Shown: positions 43,268 through 52,226, counted from the stretch's first letter. The stretch: DNA of 64,000 nucleotides from CAJMGO01 sp900557305 (GCA_905212975.1 CAJMGO010000007.1:1-64000); one strand, 5' to 3'. The notes: generated by a model from the sequence alone, not told the origin. Translations and numbers: made by a program.

Positions 43268-43858
43268 ATGAAATTAAAAAGAATAATTGCTTATATAATT
43301 GATTCTATATTTGTGAGTTTGATAACATCTATGATAGCTTTAATTAGCTTTTTAAATCCAACTATAAATGAATATAACAAAACTTATAAAGAATACCAAC
43401 AATTTAATCAAGATATTGTAGCAACTGAAAGTAAAATTGATACAGATAAATTAATAAATGAGTCAACAGAATATTATTATAAACTTCAAAAATATTCTTT
43501 ATCTACAAATATAATTGAAATATTTTGTTTAGTAGGATATTTTGTTATATTTGTTTCATCAAATAATGGTCAATCTCTTGGCAAAAAAATAATGAAAATT
43601 AGAATAGCTCCTAATAAAGGAAATGTAAAATGGTATAACTATTTAGTTAGAATGATAATTTTAAATGGTACATGGATTACAATTTTATCTTGTATTATGT
43701 TATTTATGTTACCACATAAAGCATTTTATATTACATCTATGGTTATGACTTATATAGGTTATGTAATAATATTAACTGATTTATTATTTATGTTATTTAG
43801 AAAAGATGAAAGAAGTTTACATGATATAGCTTCTAATACAAAAGTAATAGAAGCATAA
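43268..43858 (+). CDS. RDD family membrane protein
   Basis: The 196-aa protein begins KRIIAYIIDSIFVSLITSMI, the R-x-x-A-x-x-I-D RDD signature in membrane segment 1. After a ~55-residue polar loop it has further membrane segments with the usual SLGKKIMKIRI motif, ending in the DERSLHDIASNTKVI signature. Most RDD proteins have no assigned biochemical function; some are implicated in ion transport. ggtgataat precedes the ATG. A terminator separates it from the bacteriocin locus. Confidence 0.85.
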   Translation: MKLKRIIAYIIDSIFVSLITSMIALISFLNPTINEYNKTYKEYQQFNQDIVATESKIDTDKLINESTEYYYKLQKYSLSTNIIEIFCLVGYFVIFVSSNNGQSLGKKIMKIRIAPNKGNVKWYNYLVRMIILNGTWITILSCIMLFMLPHKAFYITSMVMTYIGYVIILTDLLFMLFRKDERSLHDIASNTKVIEA

Positions 43859-43868
43859 AGATATAAAT

Positions 43869-43900
43869 TACCTAATTCAATAAAGAGTTAGGTATTTTTT
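43869..43900 (+). terminator. Terminator after the RDD gene
   Basis: ttacctaa / ttaggta hairpin with a 12-base loop, then T8. Confidence 0.75.
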
Positions 43901-43947
43901 TTATAAAAATAAAAAATTATTTTTTTTCATTTCTTTGCAGGAGTTTT

Positions 43948-43968
43948 AAATATACATCTTGTATGTTT
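43948..43968 (+). promoter_or_regulatory. Hairpin just upstream of the exporter gene
   Basis: A 9-bp stem aaatataca / tgtatgttt with loop tct ends 5 bases before the aggaggt of the exporter gene and lacks a T run, so it could be a regulator site or an mRNA element. No clear -35/-10 pair is visible nearby. Confidence 0.4.
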
Positions 43969-43990
43969 TAAGTAGGAGGTGAGAAAACGT

Positions 43991-46063
43991 ATGAAATTTC
44001 CAATTACAAGACAAGAAGGATTTAAAGATTGTGGAGCAGCCTGTCTTTCAATGATAATAAAATACTATAAAGGATATGCTTCAATGGAATACTTAAGAGA
44101 AATAACACATACAACTAAATCTGGTACAAATGCTTATCATTTAATAGGAGGAGCGAGTGATATTGGATTTGATGCTAAAGGATTTAAGGTTGATATGGAA
44201 AATATTGATTCATTAGTTTTCCCTTGTATAGCGCATGTGACACTTGATAAAAAATATAATCATTTTGTTGTTATTTATGGTGTTTCTAAGAATTATATAA
44301 AGATTGCTGATCCAGCAAATGGTTTAAAAAATTTAAAAAGAGAAGATTTTAAAAAGATATTTAATAATGTAATTATAATACTTCATCCCTTAAAAAATAT
44401 GCCAATTCAAAATAAGACTCAATCTTTTTTAGAATTTTCTTTTAGTATAGTAAAAAAATATAAGAAATTATTTACATGTATTATTTTATTTTCATTGTTT
44501 ATTACAACTCTTTCAATAGTAACTAGTTTTTATTTTAAAAATATATATGAGGCAACTTTATCATCAAAAACTAGTATAATATTGATATTTATCCTATTTT
44601 TTATTGTTTATTTATATAAAGTATTTACTGAATATTTTAGAAATAAACTTGTTATAGATTTAAACCAAAAGATAAATCTTAACTTGACTCAAAGTGTTTT
44701 TCAAGATGTTTTGTCACTTCCGTATAATTATTTTAAAAGTAGAACTACAGGAGAAGTAATCTCTAGAATTAATGATTTAAATAGTATTAAAGATTTTATT
44801 GGTCAATTTTTTGTTACAATTTTTGTTGATATTGTTTTAACTTTATTAGTTTCGTTAACTCTTTATTTTGTCTGTAAGCCTTTATTTTTATTTTCTATTT
44901 TGATTATAGTTATATATGTTTTAGCATCTTTAATATTTTTAAAACTATATGAAAAAAATATTGAGAAGATTCAAAGACAAAGAGCTGATATAAATTCTTT
45001 TATGACTGAAAGTATTTCTGCATTTGAGACTATAAAAGGATTAAACTTAAAAGAAAAAATAACTAAAAAATTTAATAGAAAATACGTATTACATATAAAA
45101 CAATTATTTAAGTTTAATACGATATATAATTTGGAATATTTTTTTAAAGAATTTATAAGTCAACTTGGTGTAGCTATTATGATTTTAATAGGATGTATTC
45201 TTTTATATGAAAATAAAATAACAGTAGGTGAATTGTTAGCTTTTAATGCATTGTTTTCTTATTTACTTGAACCAATTAAAAATATTATAAATACATCATC
45301 AAGCTATAAAGAAGCAAAAAGCGCTATAAAAAGAGTACAAGAATTACATATGGATATAAAAGATGAAGGTGTTAATGTTGCTAAAATAAAGTCTATAGAA
45401 TTTAAAAGTACTAATTATTCTTATGATAATGATTTAAGTTTATTAAAAGATATAAATTTAAGAATTGATGAACGAGAAAAAATAGTTATTATGGGAGAAA
45501 GTGGTAGTGGCAAAAGTACTATGCTTAAATTAATAAAGAAATATTATCAAGCAAAAGATAATTCTATTTATATAAATGATATTAATTTAAACTCTATTAC
45601 TAAAAGTTCTATTGATTCTAAAATAGTATATATTTCTCAAAATGAAATGCTTTTTACTGATACTTTAATTAATAATATTAAATTAGAACGAAATATAAAA
45701 GATAATAACTTAATAGAAATTTGTAAATTATGTCTAGTAGATAGTATTTATAAAAATAATAATTTAGGTATTAATATGCTTATAGAAGAAAATGGTTTTA
45801 ATTTATCAGGGGGAGAAAGGCAAAGAATAATTTTAGCTAGAAGTTTAGTAAATTATTTTGATGTTTTAATTATTGATGAGGGATTAAATCAAACTGATAT
45901 AAGTACAGAAAGAAAAATACTTAAAAATCTTATTAATAAATATAAAGATAAAATTATTATTTATGTAACTCATAGAAAAAATAATATAGATTTATTTAAT
46001 AGATTTATAAATATTGAAAAAGGAGAAATAAAAATAGATGAAACCAGAAATAGATTTATTTGA
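43991..46063 (+). CDS. C39-peptidase-containing bacteriocin ABC exporter (PCAT)
   Basis: This dual-function exporter cleaves double-glycine leader peptides and pumps the mature peptide out. From ATG 43991 (690 aa) it has an N-terminal C39 domain with Q8, C14 (KDCGAACLSM), H91 (YNHFVVIYG) and D107 (ADPANG), a six-helix ABC transmembrane domain (about 150-430) and an ABC ATPase (Walker A GESGSGKST, signature LSGGERQR, Walker B VLIIDEG, H-loop THR). An in-frame GTG at 43979 overlaps the ribosome binding site aggaggt. Downstream genes encode its likely substrates. Confidence 0.93.
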   Translation: MKFPITRQEGFKDCGAACLSMIIKYYKGYASMEYLREITHTTKSGTNAYHLIGGASDIGFDAKGFKVDMENIDSLVFPCIAHVTLDKKYNHFVVIYGVSKNYIKIADPANGLKNLKREDFKKIFNNVIIILHPLKNMPIQNKTQSFLEFSFSIVKKYKKLFTCIILFSLFITTLSIVTSFYFKNIYEATLSSKTSIILIFILFFIVYLYKVFTEYFRNKLVIDLNQKINLNLTQSVFQDVLSLPYNYFKSRTTGEVISRINDLNSIKDFIGQFFVTIFVDIVLTLLVSLTLYFVCKPLFLFSILIIVIYVLASLIFLKLYEKNIEKIQRQRADINSFMTESISAFETIKGLNLKEKITKKFNRKYVLHIKQLFKFNTIYNLEYFFKEFISQLGVAIMILIGCILLYENKITVGELLAFNALFSYLLEPIKNIINTSSSYKEAKSAIKRVQELHMDIKDEGVNVAKIKSIEFKSTNYSYDNDLSLLKDINLRIDEREKIVIMGESGSGKSTMLKLIKKYYQAKDNSIYINDINLNSITKSSIDSKIVYISQNEMLFTDTLINNIKLERNIKDNNLIEICKLCLVDSIYKNNNLGINMLIEENGFNLSGGERQRIILARSLVNYFDVLIIDEGLNQTDISTERKILKNLINKYKDKIIIYVTHRKNNIDLFNRFINIEKGEIKIDETRNRFI

Positions 46064-46496
46064 TGAATTTTATATGAATGAAATAATAATAAACCGTAAG
46101 GTACCTAAAAATACTTTAATTTATATAATAATTTTAATTTTATCTATTTGTCTTTTATTTACTGTATCTTTATTTAAATATCCTAAGTATATGACATATC
46201 AGGGATATGTTGAAGAAAGAGGTGATTTGATTGTTATTAAGACTTATGTTAAGAGTGATGAGAATGTTTTTCATGATATAAAATATTTAATATATAATAA
46301 TGAAAAAATAAAAATAGAAGATATTAATTATGGACAAGATATTATTTATGAAAATAGTAATGAATATAAAGAGGTTAATATAAAAATAGGAAGAAAAGTA
46401 AGAGATGAAACTTATATTCAATTTAAATTATTTAAAGAAAATACTACTTTATTAAAAGAATTATACAATAGAATAAGAAAGGATTTGGTTATATGA
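46038..46496 (+). CDS. Membrane-anchored accessory protein of the bacteriocin locus
   Basis: The 152-aa protein has one membrane helix (about residues 27-46, IYIIILILSICLLFTVSLF) and a roughly 100-residue probably extracellular domain. It overlaps the exporter gene by 26 bases and the first peptide gene by 4 (ATGA), so all are co-translated. Position and topology fit a shortened HlyD-like secretion accessory protein, but no coiled-coil or lipoyl hairpin is evident. The family call is inference from context. Confidence 0.7.
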   Translation: MKPEIDLFDEFYMNEIIINRKVPKNTLIYIIILILSICLLFTVSLFKYPKYMTYQGYVEERGDLIVIKTYVKSDENVFHDIKYLIYNNEKIKIEDINYGQDIIYENSNEYKEVNIKIGRKVRDETYIQFKLFKENTTLLKELYNRIRKDLVI

Positions 46497-46633
46497 AACA
46501 ATTACAAAATGATGATTTGAAAAAAGTAAATGGAGGGGCTTTTAATTGGGCTATTGCAACAGCAGTTATTGCTGGAGTTACATTTATTATAGGTGTAATA
46601 GATGGTTACACTAGAAAGTTAGCATGTCATTAG
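46493..46633 (+). CDS. Double-glycine leader peptide, candidate two-peptide bacteriocin component 1
   Basis: A 46-aa precursor: leader MKQLQNDDLKKVNGG with the hydrophobic/acidic pattern recognised by C39 peptidases, then a 31-aa mature peptide starting AFNWAIATAV. The mature part is a hydrophobic helix containing GVIDG, a GxxxG motif typical of class IIb bacteriocins, and ends with basic and Cys/His residues. The start overlaps the stop of the accessory gene. It is too short for most gene callers. Confidence 0.85.
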   Translation: MKQLQNDDLKKVNGGAFNWAIATAVIAGVTFIIGVIDGYTRKLACH

Positions 46634-46643
46634 GAGGTAAAAT

Positions 46644-46802
46644 ATGAAGCAATTAAAAAAAGAAGAATTAAAAGAAATAAATGGAGGAGCATTTACTGCA
46701 TCACTTTTAAATGCTATTTCAAGAGCTGGAAGTCTTATACTTGAACTTGGTAGAAGTGTAGGCTCTTCGATAAGAAGATTCATGACTAATTCGTTATGTT
46801 AA
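46644..46802 (+). CDS. Double-glycine leader peptide, candidate two-peptide bacteriocin component 2
   Basis: A 52-aa precursor with leader MKQLKKEELKEINGG, nearly the same as that of component 1, and a 37-aa mature peptide AFTASLLNAISRAG... that is amphipathic and cationic, contains GRSVG (GxxxG) and ends in Cys. taggaggtaaa provides a strong ribosome binding site, 10 bases after component 1. The paired leaders and GxxxG motifs suggest the two act together as a class IIb bacteriocin. Confidence 0.85.
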   Translation: MKQLKKEELKEINGGAFTASLLNAISRAGSLILELGRSVGSSIRRFMTNSLC

Positions 46803-46957
46803 AAAAATTATATAAGTATAAAAAGATAGTTATAATTTTAGGTATAATTATTACACTTCCTTTTACTTTACCTTTAATTACAATTATATTTAAATTTATA
46901 TTTGATGCAGGATTTTGTGTAGGAAAATTTGTGTTTCAATATGCATTAAAACCATAA
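46796..46957 (+). CDS. Small membrane protein, candidate immunity protein
   Basis: A 53-aa protein (MLKKLYKYKKIVIILGIIIT...) with a Lys-rich start and one or two hydrophobic segments, ending in an AGFCVGKFVFQYALKP segment that again has a Gly-x3-Gly spacing. It lacks a double-glycine leader. It overlaps the end of component 2 by 7 bases and is the last gene before a terminator, where immunity genes commonly lie. Immunity is inferred from position and topology only. Confidence 0.65.
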   Translation: MLKKLYKYKKIVIILGIIITLPFTLPLITIIFKFIFDAGFCVGKFVFQYALKP

Positions 46958-46982
46958 GGAAGCTTGATTAAGCTTCTTTTTA
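46957..46982 (+). terminator. Terminator of the bacteriocin locus
   Basis: gaagctt / aagcttc stem (extended by A-T and G-T pairs), loop gatt, then T5. Confidence 0.85.
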
Positions 46983-47004
46983 AGTAGACTAATTTTAATT
47001 TATC

Positions 47005-47013
47005 TGATATAAT
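47005..47013 (+). promoter_or_regulatory. Extended -10 promoter of the RNase J-like gene
   Basis: TGATATAAT forms an extended -10 (TATAAT at 47008-47013) about 34 bases before the gene; no good -35 is seen. Confidence 0.5.
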
Positions 47014-47046
47014 GTTTAAAGCAATTAATTAGAAAGGAGAAAAAAT

Positions 47047-48693
47047 ATGTCAAAAATAAAAATTTTCGCACTTGGCGGATTAAATGAAACCGGAAAAAAT
47101 ATGTATGTTGTAAATGTGGATGAGAATATATTTATACTTGATGCTGGTTCAATGTATCCAGATGATAAAATGCTTGGTATTGATTATATAATTCCATCTT
47201 ATGATTATATAAAAGAAAATGAGAAAAAAATAAAAGGTATATTTTTAACTCATGGACATGATGACCAAATTGGTGCTGTATCTGATATAGTATCAGCATT
47301 ACCAAATATTCCTATATATGGTACTGAATTTACTATTGAAATATTAAAAAGTGAATTAGAGGAAGATAATATTAAATGTAATAATTTAAATGTTATTACT
47401 CCTCACAAAAGTATTAATTTTGGACATATTAGCATATTTCCAATTTCTGTTACGCATTCTGTTCCAGGAAGTGTTGCTTATGTAATAAATACACCTGATG
47501 GAGCAATCGTTTATACAGGAAACTTTATATTTGATCAAAAGATGCAAGATAGTTATAAAACTGATATTGGTAAACTTGCGTATGTTGGTAAACAAGGAGT
47601 ATTATGTTTATTAAGTGAGTCATTATATGCTGAAAAATCAGGATATACATCACCTAAAAACAGAATAAATAAGTTTATAAGTGAGTTATTAAATCAAAAT
47701 GACGGTAGAATTATATTTAATTGTTCTCAGACACAATTTTATAGAATTCAAGAATTATTAGATGAGGCAACTAATTATAAGAGAAGTGTTGTAATTCTTG
47801 GTAAAAGATTAGAAAAAATCGTTAATAAAGCTATTGAACTTGGATATATGAAATTTAATCCAAAATATTTGAAATCACTTTCTCATATAAATGATGATGG
47901 TGTTATTGTAATTGTATCTGATGAAAGAGAAAGACCTTTTTCTAATATAAATAGGATAATTAAGGGTTATGATAAATTTATTAAATTAAGACAAGAAGAT
48001 ATAGTAGTTTTCGCACAACCTGTTTATGATGGTATGGAAAAATCAGCTACTAAAACTTATGATGATATTGCTAAATTTGGTTGTAGTTTAAATATTATAT
48101 CAGATAAAAAATATTTAGGATATCATGCTTCAAGTGAAGATTTAATGATGATGATTAATCTTATGAATCCAAAATATTATTTTCCGGTTATTGGTGAATA
48201 TAGACATTTAGTTGAAAATGCTAATGCTGCTAAAAAAGTAGGTATTAAGGATAAAAACATTTTAGTTAAGTTAAATGGACAAGTAGTTACTTTTTTAAAT
48301 GGTAAATTAGTTGAAAATGATGAAACTATAAAAGTAGATGAAATTTTAATTGATGGAAAAACTGTTGGTGACATTAGTGAATTAGTAGTTAAAGATAGAG
48401 AACTTTTAAGTGAAAATGGTATTGTTCTTGTAAGTACTACTATAGATAGAACAAGTAAAAAGATATTATCTGGTCCAGAAATATTAACTCGTGGTTTTAT
48501 TTATGTAAAAGATAATATAGATATAATTAAAGAGGCTGAAAAAATTGCTCTTTCTGTAATTAATGAAAATATAAATAATAATTATGTTGATTTTAATAAA
48601 ATTAAAACTGGTATTAGAGATAAACTTGGACGTTATTTATATAAAGAAACTGAATGTAAACCAATGATATTAATTGTAATAGGTGAAGTATAA
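47047..48693 (+). CDS. RNase J-family protein with altered active site (RNase J2-like)
   Basis: The 548-aa length and architecture (metallo-beta-lactamase, beta-CASP and C-terminal domains) match RNase J, the 5'-3' exo/endoribonuclease of Bacillota. However, several metal-binding positions differ: HGHEDH is HGHDDQ (Q74), the TGDFKFD aspartate is Asn (TGNFIFDQ, N159) and the HGEYR histidine is Ile (PVIGEYR, I382), whereas H69, H71, D73 and H137 remain. This pattern recalls RNase J2, the weakly active partner that forms a complex with J1. It may be a structural subunit; an active J1 should be encoded elsewhere. Strong ribosome binding site aaaggaga. Confidence 0.88.
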   Translation: MSKIKIFALGGLNETGKNMYVVNVDENIFILDAGSMYPDDKMLGIDYIIPSYDYIKENEKKIKGIFLTHGHDDQIGAVSDIVSALPNIPIYGTEFTIEILKSELEEDNIKCNNLNVITPHKSINFGHISIFPISVTHSVPGSVAYVINTPDGAIVYTGNFIFDQKMQDSYKTDIGKLAYVGKQGVLCLLSESLYAEKSGYTSPKNRINKFISELLNQNDGRIIFNCSQTQFYRIQELLDEATNYKRSVVILGKRLEKIVNKAIELGYMKFNPKYLKSLSHINDDGVIVIVSDERERPFSNINRIIKGYDKFIKLRQEDIVVFAQPVYDGMEKSATKTYDDIAKFGCSLNIISDKKYLGYHASSEDLMMMINLMNPKYYFPVIGEYRHLVENANAAKKVGIKDKNILVKLNGQVVTFLNGKLVENDETIKVDEILIDGKTVGDISELVVKDRELLSENGIVLVSTTIDRTSKKILSGPEILTRGFIYVKDNIDIIKEAEKIALSVINENINNNYVDFNKIKTGIRDKLGRYLYKETECKPMILIVIGEV

Positions 48694-48716
48694 AGCAATT
48701 TTTATTGCTTTTTTTC
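48692..48716 (+). terminator. Terminator after the RNase J-like gene
   Basis: aaagcaa / ttgcttt stem, loop tttttA-type, then T6. Confidence 0.85.
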
Positions 48717-48759
48717 ATATTTATTATTATTTTTTAATAAAATTTATTGGTGATGCTTT

Positions 48760-48999
48760 TTGAAAATAATAGATGAAATTAGAAGTTACGTAATGGAAGA
48801 AAAGTTTGAATTTAGATTTATTGATAATAAACTAGATGTTATTAATTATAAAAGTATCACTCATTTTGATTCAAATAAAATTATTATTAGTCATAATAAT
48901 GGGTATATAACTATAAATGGTATTAATCTATCAGTGTCAAAGCTTTTAAATAATGAAATAATGATTAATGGGAAATTGAATAGTATAGAAATAAGGTGA
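48760..48999 (+). CDS. yqfC: Sporulation protein YqfC
   Basis: A 79-aa protein of the YabP/YqfC family (FRFIDNKLDVINYKSITHFD, ITINGINLSVSKL). In Bacillus it is made under SigE control in the mother cell. The start is TTG at 48760 with ttggtgatg upstream. It overlaps yqfD and heads the yqfC-yqfD-ybeY-cdd-era cluster. Confidence 0.83.
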   Translation: MKIIDEIRSYVMEEKFEFRFIDNKLDVINYKSITHFDSNKIIISHNNGYITINGINLSVSKLLNNEIMINGKLNSIEIR

Positions 49000-50147
49000 T
49001 TTATATTAATAGTAAGGTAAGGGTAAGAATAACTGGAAAGAATATAGATCGTTTTATAAATAGATTAATAAGAAATGATTTTACTATTTATAATTTAACT
49101 CGTATAAATAGAAAGAGTATAATTGTTTTAATTCCATATATAGAACTTGATAAGTTATATGAAATAAAAACAATTTATGAAATAGATGTTGTAGATTATA
49201 AGGGTGGAAAAAAAGTAAATAAAATATTTAAGGAAAACAAATATATAATTATATCTATTATTATTGGATTTATTATACTTAGAATTTTAACTTCTTTAAT
49301 TTTTAATATAGAAATAGTACATAATAATAAAGAGTTAAGAAATATAGTTGAAAATGAATTAAGTAAAAATGGGATAAAAAAATATTCATTTAAAAAAAAT
49401 TATAATGAATTAAATAAAATCAAAGATACAATCTTAACTAAATATAAAGATAATATTGAATGGATAGAAATAGAAGAAAAAGGTACAAAATATATTGTAA
49501 GACTTGAAGAAAGAATAAATAAAAATATAATTGATGATAATAAGATGCAAGATATAGTGGCGTCAAGAGATGCTCTTTTATTAAATGTAGAAGCTGATAA
49601 GGGTGAAGTTATAAGAAATAAGAATGATTATGTTCATAAGGGTGATGTTGTAATTAGTCATAATATAACTTTAAATGGAGAGGTAAAAAGAAGTGTAAAA
49701 GCAATAGGAAAAATTTATGGTGAGGTATGGTATAATGTTTCTATTGAGTATCCTTATCATTATAAAATTGAAAAGATAACTGATGAAAACAAAAAAGTAC
49801 TTGCTTTTTATTTCTTTAATAAAAAAATAGAACTTTTTAATTTTAAAAAGTATAAAACTAAGAAAATAACTATAAATAAACAATTAACTAATAATGTATT
49901 TCCAATAAAATTAGTTTTAGAGAATCAAAAAAAAACAAATATAATAGAAGAAAATAATACAAAAGAAGAAGCTATCAAAAAAGCTGAATTAAAAGCTAAA
50001 GAAGAAATAGAAAAAGATTTAAATGAAAAAGAATATATAATTGATATAAAAAAATTGAAAGTTTCTGAAAATAATAGTAAAATAAAGGTAGATTTTTTTG
50101 TTTCTGTATACAAGGATATAACTGAAGTATTAGAAATAGTAGAATAG
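48996..50147 (+). CDS. yqfD: Sporulation protein YqfD
   Basis: The 383-aa membrane protein has a ~85-residue N-terminal domain (VRVRITGKNIDRFINRLIRN), one membrane helix (about residues 85-105) and an extracytoplasmic part with HKGDVVISHNITLNGEVKRS, then a long Lys/Glu helix (EAIKKAELKAKEEIEKDL). This matches YqfD, which acts with YqfC late in sporulation. GTG 48996 overlaps the yqfC stop. Since aaggtgat lies on it, a non-standard start a few codons later (ATT 49005) is also possible. Confidence 0.82.
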   Translation: MIYINSKVRVRITGKNIDRFINRLIRNDFTIYNLTRINRKSIIVLIPYIELDKLYEIKTIYEIDVVDYKGGKKVNKIFKENKYIIISIIIGFIILRILTSLIFNIEIVHNNKELRNIVENELSKNGIKKYSFKKNYNELNKIKDTILTKYKDNIEWIEIEEKGTKYIVRLEERINKNIIDDNKMQDIVASRDALLLNVEADKGEVIRNKNDYVHKGDVVISHNITLNGEVKRSVKAIGKIYGEVWYNVSIEYPYHYKIEKITDENKKVLAFYFFNKKIELFNFKKYKTKKITINKQLTNNVFPIKLVLENQKKTNIIEENNTKEEAIKKAELKAKEEIEKDLNEKEYIIDIKKLKVSENNSKIKVDFFVSVYKDITEVLEIVE

Positions 50148-50155
50148 AGGTATTT

Positions 50156-50596
50156 ATGTTTGAAATAAATAATTTAACAGATGAAAAAATAGAAGAATTA
50201 AAATATTTAGATGAGGTAATTAAATATACATTAAAATGTGAAAATGCAATAGATGCTGAATTAGATGTAATTATAGTGGATAATGAATATATTCATAAAA
50301 TAAATAAGGAATATAGAGGTGTTGATAGACCAACTGATGTTATATCTTTTGCGCTTGAAGATGAACCTGATATTAAGTTAGATCATAGAATACTTGGTGA
50401 TATATATATATCAATTGATAAGGCAAGAGAACAAGCAAATGAATATGGTCATAGTTTAAAAAGAGAATTATGTTTTTTAACTGTACATGGTGTACTTCAT
50501 TTACTTGGGTATGATCATATGAAAAGTAAAAAAGATGAAGAGGTAATGTTTGGAAAACAAGATAAGATATTAAATGATTTAGGAATTGAGAGGTAA
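50156..50596 (+). CDS. ybeY: Endoribonuclease YbeY (rRNA maturation)
   Basis: YbeY is a zinc metalloprotein needed for 16S rRNA 3' processing and ribosome quality control. The 146-aa sequence carries the diagnostic HGVLHLLGYDH (three His ligands) and YRGVDRPTDVISFALEDE. It follows yqfD by 8 bases. phoH, yqfF and dgkA, which often lie in this cluster, are absent here. Confidence 0.93.
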   Translation: MFEINNLTDEKIEELKYLDEVIKYTLKCENAIDAELDVIIVDNEYIHKINKEYRGVDRPTDVISFALEDEPDIKLDHRILGDIYISIDKAREQANEYGHSLKRELCFLTVHGVLHLLGYDHMKSKKDEEVMFGKQDKILNDLGIER

Positions 50597-50599
50597 TTT

Positions 50600-50983
50600 A
50601 TGAAAGAGAAGTTAGAAAAAGTTTTAAAAAACGCTTATAGTCCTTATTATAATTTTAAAGTTGGTTCTATAGTTGTTATGAAAGACGGTAGTGAGTTTAT
50701 TGGAGTAAATGTTGAAAACGCAAATGGTACTAGTATATGTGCTGAAAGACATGCTATAGGTTCTGCTATTGCTCATGGATATAAAAAGGGTGATTTTGAT
50801 AGAATATATGTAATGCTTGAAAATGGTGAATTTGGTACTCCTTGTTTTGCATGTAGACAGGTAATTTTAGAATTTTTTGATAAGGATAGTAAGGTAATTT
50901 GTGTTAATAAAAATGGAGAAGAAAAAAATTATACAGTATCTGAGTTATGCCCTTTTCCATTTGATAGTGAGGATTTAAAATGA
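50600..50983 (+). CDS. cdd: Cytidine deaminase
   Basis: The enzyme deaminates cytidine and deoxycytidine in pyrimidine salvage. The 127-aa protein has the zinc signatures CAERHAIGSAI (Cys and catalytic Glu) and PCFACRQVILEF (two Cys). It starts 3 bases after ybeY and overlaps era by ATGA, in the standard ybeY-cdd-era order. Confidence 0.94.
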   Translation: MKEKLEKVLKNAYSPYYNFKVGSIVVMKDGSEFIGVNVENANGTSICAERHAIGSAIAHGYKKGDFDRIYVMLENGEFGTPCFACRQVILEFFDKDSKVICVNKNGEEKNYTVSELCPFPFDSEDLK

Positions 50984-51867
50984 AAAGTGGATTTGTAGGA
51001 GTAGTTGGAAGACCAAATGCTGGTAAATCAACTTTAATTAATGCAATAATTGGTAAGAAGGTAGCAATTACAAGTAATAAACCTCAAACAACAAGAAATG
51101 TGATTCATGGTATATATAATGAAATTGATACACAAATAATATTTGTAGATACACCTGGTATACATAAACCAAATCATAAACTTGGAGATTATTTAAATAA
51201 GCAAGCATATACTAGTAGTTATGATGTTGATGTTATTTTATTTATGATTGATGCAAGTGAAGAATTTGGTAGAGGTGATATGTTTGTTTTAGATAAAATC
51301 AAAAATAATAATAAACCTATAATTTTAGTTTTAAATAAAATAGATAAATTTTCTAAAGAAGAATTATTTAAAAAGATATTAGAGTATCAAAAAATATATG
51401 AATTTAATGATATTGTACCTGTATCTGCTTTAAAAAAGAATAATATAAAAGAGTTAATTAAAACAATAAAGAAGTATTTGACTGATGATATAAAGTATTA
51501 TGATGATTCATATATTACTAATAAACCTATTTCATTTTTAGTATCAGAAATTGTACGTGAAAAGATTTTTAATATGACAAAAGAGGAAGTACCACACTCA
51601 CTTACTTGTGTTATAGAGGGTATAAAAAATAAAAAGGATAGTAGTTATATAAATGTTGCTATTATTGTAGATAGAGAATCTCTTAAAAAGATAATAATTG
51701 GTAAGGGTGGCAATATGATTAAAAATATAGGTATAAAAGCACGCCCTGAAATAGAAGAACTATTAGGTAAGAAAGTATATTTAGAATTATATGTTAAAGT
51801 AATTGAAAATTGGAGAGATAGAGAAAAATATTTAAGAGATTTTGGTTTTAATGATTTTGATGAATAA
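50980..51867 (+). CDS. era: GTPase Era
   Basis: Era is the ribosome-assembly GTPase binding near the 16S rRNA 3' end. The 295-aa product shows G1 GRPNAGKSTL, G3 VDTPGIH, G4 NKID, G5 VSALKKNN and a C-terminal KH domain (IIGKGGNMIKNIGIKARPEI). It is coupled to cdd by a 4-base overlap. Confidence 0.96.
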   Translation: MKSGFVGVVGRPNAGKSTLINAIIGKKVAITSNKPQTTRNVIHGIYNEIDTQIIFVDTPGIHKPNHKLGDYLNKQAYTSSYDVDVILFMIDASEEFGRGDMFVLDKIKNNNKPIILVLNKIDKFSKEELFKKILEYQKIYEFNDIVPVSALKKNNIKELIKTIKKYLTDDIKYYDDSYITNKPISFLVSEIVREKIFNMTKEEVPHSLTCVIEGIKNKKDSSYINVAIIVDRESLKKIIIGKGGNMIKNIGIKARPEIEELLGKKVYLELYVKVIENWRDREKYLRDFGFNDFDE

Positions 51868-51904
51868 TTTTTTATATTAGTACCAAAATAAAATAGGTGA
51901 TAAT

Positions 51905-51997
51905 ATGAAAAAAGAAATTTTATGGGAATTATTTCAAAATACTGGAAAGATAGAATATTATTTAAAGTATAAAGAAGAAAAAAGAAAAGAAGGATAG
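51905..51997 (+). CDS. yqzL: YqzL family small protein
   Basis: A 30-aa peptide, MKKEILWELFQNTGKIEYYL plus a basic tail, matches YqzL, the short protein found between era and recO in Bacillus (WKVFSQTGNIETYL-like core). taggtgataat precedes the ATG. Its function is unknown. The gene is shorter than most callers accept. Confidence 0.8.
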   Translation: MKKEILWELFQNTGKIEYYLKYKEEKRKEG

Positions 51998-51998
51998 T

Positions 51999-52226
51999 AT
52001 GAGAGAAGTTATAGTAGGACAAGTATATAAACATTTTAAAGGAAAGATGTATAAAGTTTTAAATATTGGTTATAGTGCTGATAATTTAGAAAAAATGGTT
52101 ATATATCAAGCTTTATATGATGATAATAAAATATGGGTTAGAAATTATGATGAATTTAACTCATATGTTGATAAAAATAAGTATCCTAATATAACTCAAA
52201 AATATAGATTTGAAGAAGTATGCTAA
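51999..52226 (+). CDS. DUF1653 family protein
   Basis: A 75-aa protein with the DUF1653 pattern GQVYKHFKGKMYKVLNIGYS, MVIYQALY and WVRNYDEF. The function is unknown. It begins one base after yqzL, with ribosome binding site gaagga inside it, and overlaps recO by 7 bases, so it is translated with the DNA repair gene. Confidence 0.85.
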   Translation: MREVIVGQVYKHFKGKMYKVLNIGYSADNLEKMVIYQALYDDNKIWVRNYDEFNSYVDKNKYPNITQKYRFEEVC

